From the NCBI GenBank assembly GCA_900318815.1, contig ONMA01000006.1, forward strand, positions 1 through 64,000: a stretch of DNA of 64,000 nucleotides, in the 5' to 3' direction. The notes under the pieces are model-generated. The model did not search any database. It was not told the origin of the DNA and saw only the letters and a list, made by a program, of their open reading frames with translations. Of this stretch, positions 32,028-41,600 are shown piece after piece. Source of the DNA: an uncultured Prevotellaceae bacterium. Its GTDB lineage: Bacteria > Bacteroidota > Bacteroidia > Bacteroidales > Bacteroidaceae. Position numbers and translations under genes: made by a program. How positions within the stretch are numbered: the stretch's first letter is position 1; each line of letters starts with the position of its first letter.

Positions 32028-32246
32028 ATGAAAGAGATTAATCGCCTAAAATTACTACTCGTGGAAAAAAAGAAAACGAGCAAGTGGTTGTCTGAGCAAC
32101 TGGGTGTTACCCCTTCAACCGTATCAAAGTGGTGTACCAACACCTCTCAACCTGATATGGAAACCCTCGCAAAGATTTCCAAGCTCCTTGATGTCGGTGT
32201 GGAAGACCTGTATAACAAACAGTTTTTGGAGTCCGTATCAATATAA
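32028..32246 (+). CDS. XRE-family HTH regulator
   Basis: 72 residues, a single Cro/C1-type helix-turn-helix: SKWLSEQLGVTPSTVSKWCT and then QPDMETLAKISKLLDVGVED. The -7 box TATCTTTG is at 31994-32001, 26 bp before the ATG. It lies 34 bp upstream of a Fic gene on the same strand and is a plausible regulator of it; it could also serve as an antitoxin-like partner. Confidence 0.85.
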   Translation: MKEINRLKLLLVEKKKTSKWLSEQLGVTPSTVSKWCTNTSQPDMETLAKISKLLDVGVEDLYNKQFLESVSI

Positions 32247-32280
32247 GAATAAATGGAATCTTTGGAAACCACTAAGCATC

Positions 32281-33333
32281 ATGGCAAAGAAAACAGAACC
32301 CACATACATCCCGCCGTTTACGGTGAGTGCTGAAGCCATTAACCTTGTGGCAGAGATTTCCGCACAGATGGAGCGCTACGCCATCCGTCTGGAACAGGAA
32401 GACGGTCTGCGCCTGCGCAAGGCCAATCGCATCAAGACCATCCACTCGTCACTGGCCATTGAGGGTAACACGTTGAGTGAGGACGAAGTGCGCGATATTC
32501 TCGACGGTAAAACTATCGTTGCCCCTATCCGTCAGATTCAGGAGGTGAAAAATGCCATCCAGACCTACGAACTCTATCCCACGCTTGATGCCTTCAAAGA
32601 GAAAGACCTACTGAAAGCACATGGCGTGATGATGCAGGCATTGGTAGACGATGCAGGCCGTTACCGTCGTGGCGGCGTAGGCGTGTTTGGTGAGAAAGGC
32701 TTGGTGCATTTGGCACCACCTGCCGACAGGGTGCCTATGCTGATGGGCGACCTCTTCAACTGGCTGAAGAATGCCAAGGACCACTTGCTCATCCGTTCCT
32801 GTGTGTTCCATTATGAGTTTGAATTCATCCACCCTTTCATCGACGGTAATGGCCGCACAGGGCGACTGTGGCAGTCGCTCATCCTCGGCAAGTTGCACCC
32901 GTTGTTTGAGCATCTGCCTGTAGAGAATATGGTGTATGCCAACCAACAGGCTTACTACGATGCCATCACTGCCAGCACCAATGCCGGGCAGTCGGGACCC
33001 TTCATCGACTTTATGTTGGGCGAAATCTACCAAACATTGAAAGCCCATCAAGGAGAACCGCTTCCTAATAAAGTGCAGGATAAGGTTCCTAATAAAGTTC
33101 CTAATAAAGTTCCTAATAAACTAAAGATAATGTACCCGGATTTATCGGATTCTATTTGGGCTGTATTTATGGAAATCAAGGCGAACCCTCATGCAACATC
33201 TGAAGAAATAGGCGCGTCATTAAGCATTAGTAGCCGAATGGTACGCAAATACATTGCCATACTTCGTGAGCATAATATTATAGAACGTAAAGGTGGCAAC
33301 AAAACTGGTTCATGGATTATTTTGAAAAAGTAA
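32281..33333 (+). CDS. Fic-family AMP transferase with N-terminal self-inhibitory motif
   Basis: 350 residues. The Fic active loop HPFIDGNGRTGR (about 187) is complete, so nucleotide transfer to a target protein is expected. The N-terminal helix SLAIEGNTLS (about 61) matches the inhibitory (S/T)xAIEGN motif of self-restrained Fic proteins. A C-terminal winged helix (ATSEEIGASLSISSRMVRKY) follows a linker with repeated VPNK units (DNA repeat of 12 bp, about 33078-33120). The start is ATG 32281 (MAKKTEPTYIPPF); the frame is open upstream but overlaps the XRE gene. Confidence 0.9.
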   Translation: MAKKTEPTYIPPFTVSAEAINLVAEISAQMERYAIRLEQEDGLRLRKANRIKTIHSSLAIEGNTLSEDEVRDILDGKTIVAPIRQIQEVKNAIQTYELYPTLDAFKEKDLLKAHGVMMQALVDDAGRYRRGGVGVFGEKGLVHLAPPADRVPMLMGDLFNWLKNAKDHLLIRSCVFHYEFEFIHPFIDGNGRTGRLWQSLILGKLHPLFEHLPVENMVYANQQAYYDAITASTNAGQSGPFIDFMLGEIYQTLKAHQGEPLPNKVQDKVPNKVPNKVPNKLKIMYPDLSDSIWAVFMEIKANPHATSEEIGASLSISSRMVRKYIAILREHNIIERKGGNKTGSWIILKK

Positions 33334-33398
33334 AAACAATGGAGTAGTTCGGTCTATAGTTCGGTGGAAAGTTCGGTCTAAAGTACGGTAATAAAAAA

Positions 33399-33526
33399 AT
33401 GGAAAGATACAGCGAATATAAGGATAGTGGTGTGAAATGGCTTGGGGAAATTCCGAGGCACCCCTTAAGGAGCGTAAGCAAATTATCATCAATGATGTGG
33501 TGACGGGAAAAGTAAAAGTCGTGTAA
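33399..33526 (+). pseudogene. Remnant of a type I restriction specificity gene (hsdS)
   Basis: ATG 33399 begins MERYSEYKDSGVKWLGEIPR, the conserved start of many Bacteroidota HsdS proteins. About 62 bp later another frame encodes KERKQIIINDVVTGKVKVV and TAA at 33524-33526, the matching conserved HsdS C-terminus. Nearly the whole gene (about 1.1 kb, both target-recognition domains) is missing and the join (near 33460) is out of frame. The next gene starts 1 bp after this stop, so the remnant's 3' end may still position its translation. Confidence 0.75.
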
Positions 33527-33527
33527 C

Positions 33528-34403
33528 ATGAGTAAGAAGTCGATACGTTTTTTCAACGACCGCGAAGTGCGAGCCGTATGGGACGAGGAAAACAGCAAGT
33601 GGTGGTTCTCGGCCACCGACATTGTACGGGCTATCAACGATGAAGAAGACTATGTGAAAGCAGGTAACTATTGGCGTTGGCTAAAAAAGAAACTCAATGC
33701 TGATGGTGTTCAACTCGTGAGTGTCACTCACGACTTCAAATTCCAAGCACCCGACGGGAAGCAGCGTGCAGCCGATGCTTTGGACAGCGATTGCGTGAGG
33801 ACATTAGCCGAGAACTATCCCAACAACCGTGCCAATACTTTCCTCAACTGGTTCGTCTATAGCGACAACAGCATCGACGGGCAGAGCAAGAAAAAGGCAT
33901 ATACACTCATTGAGAGCGGATTGCTCGAAACGATGAGGCCGGGAAGCGTGAAATGTCTGCAACAGATTCATGCCTATCTGTTTGGTGGATTATATGACTT
34001 CGCTGGTAAGATACGCATGAAAACAATTTGGAAGGATGGCACGCTTTTCTGTCGTGCAGAATATCTGATGCAGAATCTGAGGTTGATTGAGCAGATGCCG
34101 CAAACGAATTTCGATGAGATTGTAGATAAATATGTAGAAATGAATATGGCACACCCCTTTATGGAGGGCAACGGTCGCAGCACCCGTATCTGGCTTGACC
34201 TCATCTTTAAGAAGGAACTACGGATGTGTGTCGACTGGAGTAAGATAAACAAGAAAGACTATTTGGAAGCCATGCGCAGGAGTACAACCGATGCCAAGCC
34301 GATAAGACATCTGCTACGTCAGGCGATGACCGACCGCATTGACGACCGCGAGATATTCATGAAAGGTATAGACTATTCTTATTATTATGAGCAGGAGGAT
34401 TGA
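33528..34403 (+). CDS. BRO-N/DinD-like domain fused to a Fic domain
   Basis: 291 residues. The first ~95 residues resemble the BRO-N/DinD-type N-terminus (IRFFNDREVRAVWDEENSKW then WWFSATDIVRAINDEEDYVK and APDGKQRAADALDSD). The C-terminal half is a Fic domain with an intact loop HPFMEGNGRSTR (about 205-216) and the preceding helix SVKCLQQIHAYLFGGLYDFA. I recall this architecture in other Prevotella, where Fic genes often sit beside type I restriction genes. No self-inhibitory motif is obvious, so its control may lie elsewhere. Confidence 0.8.
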   Translation: MSKKSIRFFNDREVRAVWDEENSKWWFSATDIVRAINDEEDYVKAGNYWRWLKKKLNADGVQLVSVTHDFKFQAPDGKQRAADALDSDCVRTLAENYPNNRANTFLNWFVYSDNSIDGQSKKKAYTLIESGLLETMRPGSVKCLQQIHAYLFGGLYDFAGKIRMKTIWKDGTLFCRAEYLMQNLRLIEQMPQTNFDEIVDKYVEMNMAHPFMEGNGRSTRIWLDLIFKKELRMCVDWSKINKKDYLEAMRRSTTDAKPIRHLLRQAMTDRIDDREIFMKGIDYSYYYEQED

Positions 34404-34510
34404 GGTATGAAAGATGTTGCATACAGACAATCAAGAACTAAATCGTGCATGATTATGCAGTTGCCTTTTCGTTTTTTGTGACAAATGATTTTTGCGAAAT
34501 AGAGTGGGGG

Positions 34511-34626
34511 AAGTGAAGAGTTAAGAGTGAAGAGTGAAGAATTTGCTGCCTGATGCGGTAGCCGCTCGGCCTTTGGACGCTTGCACGGCAAGAAATTCTT
34601 CACTCTTCACACTTCATTCTTCACTC
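34511..34626. repeat. Inverted repeat built from AGTGAAG units
   Basis: The left arm (34511-34548) consists of GTGAAGAG-type units ending in AATTTGCTGCC, and the right arm (34586-34625) is its approximate complement ending in CTTCACT. The same arms occur at 42852-42910 and 45451-45598. It lies ~110 bp after the BRO-Fic stop and could act as a transcription terminator. Confidence 0.7.
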
Positions 34627-34700
34627 CTTACACCTTGATGTATGCGAGTTGACACCTCCATGCGTATGACTTTACATTTTGATTTACGGCAAATCACACT

Positions 34701-34788
34701 GTGATGAATGTGGCATGACGGTGTGATGAATGCTCCGTCAGGGTGTGATGAATGCTCCGTCAGGGTGTAACGAATGTTTCGCCGAGGT
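34701..34788. repeat. Four tandem 22-bp repeats
   Basis: Units start at 34701, 34723, 34745 and 34767. The middle two are identical (GTGATGAATGCTCCGTCAGG plus 2 bp); the outer two have diverged. The period is not a multiple of 3 and no ORF uses it. The rest of 34404-35227 shows no further gene. Confidence 0.85.
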
Positions 34789-35227
34789 ATAAGGGGGTAT
34801 GCAATAGTGTTGTAAGCAGGTGCCTTCCAAAGATACAGAAAGACAACTATATGAATATCAGTTGTTTATATCAAAGCTCCAAAACTTGCATATTTCCATG
34901 CAAATCCCGTCTTGCTGATTTCTATTCGATTCTCGCGCTTTTTCGGCGGATAAGTATGCGGTATTTTCATGCAAACAGCATCCGCAGCTGAGTTCATTTT
35001 TTTAATGCACAAACATCAATAGCGACAAGAATACAGTCTCAAATTGGGGCAAGCTCAAATTGCAATCAGGCTACACCTTAGTAAGCTACAAGAAAACTTG
35101 CTCATGTTCAAATACTGCTTGATTGCTAAAGACAGAGGTGAAATTTCGCTCCCTTTTCAGTCGAATTGATGTCTTTCATGATAGGAATAAGGTGTTAATA
35201 ATCAATGATACTATGCTTAATATACAA

Positions 35228-35270
35228 AAAACTAAGGTCTTTAGTTTTATTTAACTAAGAAAATTAGTTA
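35228..35270 (+). promoter_or_regulatory. Two BlaI-type dyad operators
   Basis: AACTAA-5 bp-TTAGTT dyads at 35229-35247 and 35252-35270, each with perfect 7-bp arms and a 5-bp centre; a half site TTTAGTT follows at about 35283. They lie 56-98 bp before the BlaI-type start, with the -7-like box TTACTTTG (35290-35297) between, where a repressor would block transcription. Confidence 0.8.
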
Positions 35271-35325
35271 TATAACGAAAAGTTTTAGTTACTTTGCAGT
35301 CGGAAACAAATTAAACGTCACAGAT

Positions 35326-35688
35326 ATGAAGTCATTGACACAAAAAGAAGAGGAAATTATGGAGCATTACTGGCAGTATGGTCCGATGCAAGTCCGTGAG
35401 TTGCAGGCCCACTATGAGGAGCCGCAGCCACATGTCAACACGCTTGCCACACTGGTAAAGATTTTGGAAGAGAAAGGCTTCTTAGGACACAAAGCCTTGA
35501 CGGCTCGTTGCTTTCAGTACTTCGCCCGCATCACGAAGGACGAGTACAAGGGTGGCTCGCTGAAGAATGTCATCGACAAGTTTTTCAACCGCTCTTACCT
35601 GAGTGCCGTTTCGACTCTTGTACACGAGGAGAAAATTAGTGTCGAGGAGCTGAAGCAGCTGATACGCGAAGTGGAGCAAAGTGCATAG
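35326..35688 (+). CDS. BlaI/MecI-family repressor
   Basis: 120 residues with the BlaI winged helix: KEEEIMEHYWQYGPMQVREL and HVNTLATLVKILEEKGFLGH, then a short helical dimerisation part ending KISVEELKQLIREVEQSA. These repressors bind as dimers to dyads of the kind found just upstream and are cleaved or released when the partner sensor protease is triggered. The sensor gene starts 9 bp downstream. Confidence 0.92.
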   Translation: MKSLTQKEEEIMEHYWQYGPMQVRELQAHYEEPQPHVNTLATLVKILEEKGFLGHKALTARCFQYFARITKDEYKGGSLKNVIDKFFNRSYLSAVSTLVHEEKISVEELKQLIREVEQSA

Positions 35689-35697
35689 TTCTGCGTT

Positions 35698-37323
35698 ATG
35701 ATTCTGGTATATCAAATCAAGGTGGGGCTATGCCTGATAGCCTTCTATCTGTTGTTCAAGCTGCTGCTCTGCCACGACACGCTGCATCGCTTCAACCGCC
35801 TGCTGTTGCTGAGTTTAGTGGTTCTCTCCTTACTGTTACCCTGCTTGCGGATGGGCGTGGAAGAGCCTACGGCAGTCAGCGAGGGGCTGGTTGCCATTGA
35901 GTACTTGCTTGCCGTACCTATGCTGGATGCCGAGTCGAAAGAAGTGACATCATTGTCGCCTGCCTTCTGCGCATACCTTGTTTATTATATAGGTATAGCG
36001 ACTGTGCTCCTGTGGAACCTGCTGTCCTTCTGGCGACTGCACAGGTTGCTAAACAGAGCCGTGAAGATAGTGAAAGAAGCCGACGCGACCATCTATGTGA
36101 TGGCCGGCGAGCTGGCACCTTTCAGCTATTGGCGCCGCATCGTCATTAGCGAGAAAGACTATCTTGAGCATCCCGAGGAGATACTCATCCACGAGAAGGC
36201 CCATATCCACCTGTTGCACTGGGCCGACGTCGTACTGATGAACGTGCTCACCATCGTGCAGTGGTGGAACCCTGCCGCCTGGCTACTGCGCCGCGAACTA
36301 CAGCAGATACACGAATATGAGGCCGACGAGGCCGTACTGAAAAGAGGAGTCGACGCCCAGCAGTACCAGTTGCTGCTGATAAGAAAGTCCGTCGGGGACC
36401 AGCTATTCTCGATGGCAAACAACTTAAATCATCAATCACTAAAAAAAAGAATCCACATGATGACAACAAGAAAAACCGCAGGATGGCAACGGCTGAAGTT
36501 GCTGACCATCCTACCCGTAGCGGCACTGGCCGTAGTGACCTTTGCCCATCCGAACGTAGAGGAAGTGGCGGCACAAATTGAGGCGGCCGATCCGTTGCCG
36601 CACGTTACTGCGCCGTCTGTTCCCGTGGCCGACACATTAGCCTGGGTCTGCGTTACCCATGCCCGTTCCCAGATAGTGGAACGTAAAGTAAACGAATCCA
36701 AACCTGCTGCGAAGGTCGTGGCCGAGGCAGATACCATTGTCAAGGAAGATGCTAAGGGAGTTTTCGATGTCGTTGAGCAGATGCCCCAGTTTCCAGGTGG
36801 TGCCTCGGAACTGATGCGCTACCTGTCCATGAACATCAAATATCCCGAAGAAGCACATCAGGCAGGTGTGATGGGCCGCGTCATTGTAACCTTTGTCGTC
36901 GAGAAGGACGGTTCAATCAGCGAGCCTACCGTGATACGCTCCATCCACAGCAGTCTTGATGCCGAGGCCCTCCGCGTTGTCTCAGCCATGCCGAAGTGGG
37001 AGCCTGGCATGCAGAATGGAGAGCCTGTGCGCGTGAAGTACACCGTACCTATCACCTTTAGCCTGAAGGGTAGCGACAACTCGGCAGAAGACTACAAGAC
37101 CGCCTACGATGTAGTCAAGAATACTGCCCCTGACTTCAGCATGCAGAACGTAAAGATACTTGTTGACGGCAAGCCCGTGAAAAACCTCACTATAGTCAGC
37201 ACCGATAATGTGACGGGCATACAAATCCTGAAGGATGCCGAGTCGTTGGCCAAATACGACGCCAAGGACAAGTATGCCGTAGTGCTGGTTACGAGCAAAC
37301 ACGTTGACACTCAGCAAGAATAA
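35698..37323 (+). CDS. BlaR1-type M56 peptidase with TonB C-terminal domain
   Basis: 541 residues. Three or four transmembrane helices (about 3-20, 34-50, 88-110, 265-282) surround a cytoplasmic zinc peptidase domain with IHEKAHIHLLHW (H165, E166, H169). After the last helix comes a periplasmic TonB C-terminal domain (about 350-460: MPQFPGGASELMRYLSMNIK, AGVMGRVIVTFVVEKDG). In Bacteroidota this M56-TonB fusion is common; it probably senses an envelope or antibiotic signal and inactivates the repressor encoded next to it. There is no beta-lactamase gene nearby. Confidence 0.9.
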   Translation: MILVYQIKVGLCLIAFYLLFKLLLCHDTLHRFNRLLLLSLVVLSLLLPCLRMGVEEPTAVSEGLVAIEYLLAVPMLDAESKEVTSLSPAFCAYLVYYIGIATVLLWNLLSFWRLHRLLNRAVKIVKEADATIYVMAGELAPFSYWRRIVISEKDYLEHPEEILIHEKAHIHLLHWADVVLMNVLTIVQWWNPAAWLLRRELQQIHEYEADEAVLKRGVDAQQYQLLLIRKSVGDQLFSMANNLNHQSLKKRIHMMTTRKTAGWQRLKLLTILPVAALAVVTFAHPNVEEVAAQIEAADPLPHVTAPSVPVADTLAWVCVTHARSQIVERKVNESKPAAKVVAEADTIVKEDAKGVFDVVEQMPQFPGGASELMRYLSMNIKYPEEAHQAGVMGRVIVTFVVEKDGSISEPTVIRSIHSSLDAEALRVVSAMPKWEPGMQNGEPVRVKYTVPITFSLKGSDNSAEDYKTAYDVVKNTAPDFSMQNVKILVDGKPVKNLTIVSTDNVTGIQILKDAESLAKYDAKDKYAVVLVTSKHVDTQQE

Positions 37324-37360
37324 TCTCTCTCTCTCGTTTTTCGTGTACACCCAACGAGAC

Positions 37361-37403
37361 GCTGCACCGAGGATATGTGAATACCGCATCGGTGCAGCAT
37401 TTT
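37361..37403 (+). terminator. Terminator of the BlaI-BlaR1 operon
   Basis: GCTGCACCGA (37361-37370) pairs with 37389-37398, followed by ATTTTT. Confidence 0.85.
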
Positions 37404-37441
37404 TATGCGACAATTATCGGAAAATTACGTACTGTGCGGAA

Positions 37442-37644
37442 GACGCTGAAAGCGTCACCTCTCAGTAGCCGTAGCGTCCGAAGGACCTACGGATAACGGA
37501 AAGAGAGAGAAAAGCACGCTGAAAGCGTGCCCCAATAGTGCAATGGGCGACTCTTTCAGAGTCGATGTTACCCATACGTCTGCCATCCAGGGGTACACGC
37601 TACGCTCGTACCCCCGGCTACTGAGCGGAGACGCTTTCAGCGTC
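37442..37644. repeat. Multi-palindrome repeat, copy 1
   Basis: Begins GACGCTGAAAGCGTC (37442-37456) and ends GACGCTTTCAGCGTC (37630-37644). Inside are further short palindromes with a GAA or TTC centre: GTCCGAAGGAC, GCACGCTGAAAGCGTGC and GACTCTTTCAGAGTC. The whole unit is itself a long imperfect inverted repeat. Two more copies lie at 37817 and 51381. A 13-bp perfect hairpin (37661-37673 with 37684-37696) follows copy 1. Confidence 0.85.
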
Positions 37645-37816
37645 ATACTCCTGAATTCAACCGCAACAGGTCGGAAAATTATGCGACCTGTTGCGGATGA
37701 AATTGCCTTTTGACCGCTGAACGGTCACCGCTCAATGGGCAGAGTGTGCGTAGTACCCTGGATGAATGATGCAAGCGACATCGACCCTAAAATTTTTCGT
37801 GCTGTTGCGATAGAAA

Positions 37817-38010
37817 GACGCTGAAAGCGTCACCTCTCTATAGCCGTAGGTCGCTACGACCTGCGGATAGAACGTGAGAAGGTACATCGACCCTGAAGGG
37901 GTCGCCCATTGCACTGTTGGGGCACTCTTTCAGAGTGCTTTTCCTTCCTTTTCCGTTATCCGTAGGTCCTTCGGACACTACGGCTACTGAGAGGAGACGC
38001 TTTCAGCGTC
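37817..38010. repeat. Multi-palindrome repeat, copy 2
   Basis: Same ends as copy 1 (37817-37831 and 37996-38010). Its interior reads in the opposite order: GACCCTGAAGGGGTC-type and GCACTCTTTCAGAGTGC palindromes come before the GTCCTTCGGAC palindrome. It is thus an inverted relative of copy 1, 172 bp away. Confidence 0.85.
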
Positions 38011-38092
38011 TTTCAACCGCAACGAACAGTTTTACTATCTGGGCTTTTCAGAAAATTGGTTGTATGTTTAGCTGACACTAATAAATACAGAT

Positions 38093-38366
38093 GAATTCTC
38101 GAGAGAATTGAGCAGAAAGAATGCTGTTTGAGAAAGGTAAAGATGTTCTTTACGCCTCAATTCTCTCGAGAATTTAGGTGCAAACAGGCATGTCATAGAC
38201 TGGAAGCACCGTGGATGTCGCAAGAGAAGACAAAGGTGCTGACGAAAACGCGATTCCTGTCACCCTTCTGTCACCCTTGTCACCCTCGAAAAAGGGTGCA
38301 AACGCCCTGTTTATCGGCATTCTGTCACCCTGTCACCCTTTTTTGAAAAAATCCTAGTATATAATG
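38093..38366. repeat. Dispersed repeat element, copy B (GGGTGACA family)
   Basis: Reverse-complement match to copy A at 13806-14018: TGTCACCCT units (38258-38340), the CCTGTTTATCGGCA block, and a 19-bp inverted repeat AATTCTCGAGAGAATTGAG / CTCAATTCTCTCGAGAATT at 38093-38175. It has about 60 bp (38191-38252) not found in copy A. Between 38367 and 38665 there is only the promoter of the next gene (TACCTTTG, 38593-38600). Confidence 0.75.
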
Positions 38367-38665
38367 ATTAAAAAACAACTAATCACTCGCTTGCCCATAC
38401 ATGAAATCGTAAATAGAGGTGTTTGTACTGGCATTATCTATGCTTTCTGGAATACAATGTCGGTTATTAATTCAGGGTGAACTCGTAGCATTTATACTAG
38501 CTTAGCATAGCATTTTATGCCAAAATGCTACAAAATGCTCAAAAATCATGTAAAAACAGGCGATAATACAACGTTATTTCTTAAAATAGTCGTACCTTTG
38601 CAAAGCAGAGAAATAACCGTTAGTTACATAGAAGTGCCAAGCAATCAAAATAATAATAACCACTT

Positions 38666-41600
38666 ATGAGAAAACTTATTATTCTTTTCACAGTGCTGGC
38701 AGCTGTCTTGATGGCAGTGCCAACACATGCACAGGTGCTGAAAGCACTTGCACCCGCGAAAAAGGCCAATCCCATCCGGAGTTGTGCCCCAAAACAGCTC
38801 ACGCCGCGTATGCTCACCGCCGCACAGGGTGAGTACAAGGATGAACACGGGCTCATCTTCATCCCCGCCGATGGTGTACACAAGGTGTACCGCAGGGCTG
38901 GAACATGCTATTACTACGATGATGGCGAAATGCTCGAAGAAGAGCAGTCCGACGCAGTGGAAACCGTAGAGTGTGCCGACGGGACGGTCTATATCAAAGA
39001 CATCGTCTCGTGCTATGCCACTGGCGTATGGGTGAAAGGCACCAAGGCGGGCAATACCATCACGGTGCCCACACGACAACCGGTGAACTACATTGATGAC
39101 CTGGAGACTACCATCAGCGTCAGATGGGGGAGGCTCAACGTCGATGGCAAGCCCATAGCAGCCGACAATATCGGAAATGCATTCACTTTCAAGATCGAGA
39201 ATGACGTCATCACTCTGCAAGGCACAAGTACCGGACCCAATTCGCGTTTCATGGGCGTGTTCTGGGATGACGACGATGCCTCCACCGGCTACGGTGACGC
39301 CGAGAGTACATGGTCGCCTATCGCCGTCGTCAACCAGGTGGACGAGCTGCCTTATATCAACGACTTCGAGACAGAAGAGAGCAGATACTCCTTCTTCTTC
39401 ATCGATGCCAATTTCGACGGACAGACATGGACACACATCTATAATACGGACGACGAGCATTACCTGCGCTACAAATACAATTCTGTTCTCGCAGCCGACG
39501 ACTGGGCCATCTCGCCCGCCATCCGTCTGGAAGCTGGGAAACTCTACAGCGTGGCATTCGACACAAGAAGCTCGGGCTCTGAGGAGAAGATTGAAATGAA
39601 GATGGGCAGTGCCGCCAATGTGGAGGCTATGACCACACCGGTCATCGTGCCCACAGAGGCGTCGTGGGAAGAGAACAGGACACTGGGCAACCGGCGCGTT
39701 AGCGTCAGCCAGACAGGATACTACTATTTCGGCATCCATGCCATCTCGCCAGAAGACTGCGAAAACCTGTACGCCGACAACTTCGTCGTGGAGGTGGTGG
39801 AAACCCAGGCTCCTGCCGCCATCACCGACCTGAAGGCCGAACCCGTGAGCGACAAGCAAGAAATCCTCGTATCCTTCACCGCACCCGGCAAGAACATCGG
39901 TGGTGCCGACCTCACCTCAAACCTCACCAAGATAGAACTGATGCGCGATGAAAGCATCATCCACATCTACGGGGATATAGCTCCGGGTACAGCACTGACC
40001 TATACAGACAACGACCCCGAACTGACCAATGGCAACCACAGCTACCAAGTCGTCGCTTACAACGACAAAGGTGAGGGCGAGGTAAGCGATGTGGTGACCG
40101 TACGTCTGAATGCCATCCTCGAAATACCGTTTGTGGCCGACCTGAAGCAGGAAGGCCAGTTCAGCGCCTTTACCGTCATTGATGCCAACGACGATGGCAG
40201 CACCTGGGGATGGGAGCCGGGCTACTGGACATCCTACCACTACCATGCCGATAATACCGGCGACGACTATCTCGTCTCGCCGAGACTCCACCTCATGGGC
40301 GGAAAGAACTACAACCTGGTGGTGAATGCGCTCACCTCCGGCTATACCGAGCGCTTCGAGGTGAAGATAGGAAAAGAACCCGACCCAGAGAAATTCAACA
40401 CGCTGATGGAGCCCATAGAGGTGAGCGACTACAGCGACGAGGGCACCTTCTATGAGCAGGCATTCTCCGTGGAGGAAGAGGGCATCTACTACATCGCCGT
40501 ACACGCCATCAGCGATCCCGACATGGACCACCTCACGCTCAACAGCATGACCGTGGAGTTCGGACCGGAGTCTACAGCCCCCGACGCACCGGCAATAGAG
40601 GCCATTGCCGATGCCAAGGGCAGCCTGAAGGCTGTCGTGAGGGCCACGGCGTCCACGCTTGCCGTCAACGGCACGCCGCTCACGACCAACCTCACCAGAA
40701 TCGACTTCCTGCGCAACGGAGAGGTGGTAGGCACCGTGGAGAATGTGGCACCAGGGGCGGTGGCCGTCTATGAAGATGTGCCTGAGATGGCCGGAGAACA
40801 CACCTACCAGGCAATTCCCTACAACGCCGACGGCATAGGTAAGAAGAGTGAGAAGCTGACCGTATTCGTCGGTGTCGACACGCCAGCAAGAGTGGAGAAT
40901 TTCACGGTTGCGGACAATGCCACCACCATCATGTTCAACTGGGACAAGGTGGGAGATGAGGGAGCCACAGGGCGCTATGTCAATCCCGACAATGTGGAAT
41001 ACCTCCTCTATGGCACCAAATGGGAGGAGTCTTGGCTTGGAACCTATCTCGCCTACGACGACGAGACGCTCATCGCCACACTACAGGATGCCGACTCCTA
41101 TTCATTAGAGTACAACACAGACGAGGGTGAACAGCGGTATGACTACTGGGTGATCGTGCCGAAGAGTGATGCCGGAGAGGGCGAGAACACCGTCACCGGC
41201 CTGATCGTGGGCGCTCCCTACCTGTTGCCCGTAGAAGAGTCGTTCACCGACAACAGCCTGCATTTCTTCTGGGATACCGACGGCGAGCCGATGGCTTTCG
41301 CCTTAGGAAGCGATGACGATGAGAATGCCTTGGCCCTGATAACTGAGGAGGACGGTGAGAGATACTTCGGTTCCGGCAAGTTCTCGCTCGACGGAGTGGA
41401 AGACCCCGTGTTCACTTTCGATGTCATGGGTTCGGGCATCACCGCCATCACCGTCAGGGGAAGTGCCGACGGGAAGGATATGGTCGTCTTGCAGGAGAAC
41501 ATCCCTATCACTGACGCATACACCAATGTGAGCGTGCCCCTGACCTCGCTCATGGGCGGCAGGTATGCAAGGGTGGAAATAGCTGCCCAATTTACCAATG

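Noticed and set aside
34701..34788. Tandem 22-bp units as a CRISPR array
   Set aside because: The units are contiguous with no spacers.
38645..39859. 404-codon minus-strand open frame opposite the choice-of-anchor protein
   Set aside because: It is the complement of a well-supported secreted protein with a signal peptide and domains; its own sequence has no recognisable motif and no promoter.
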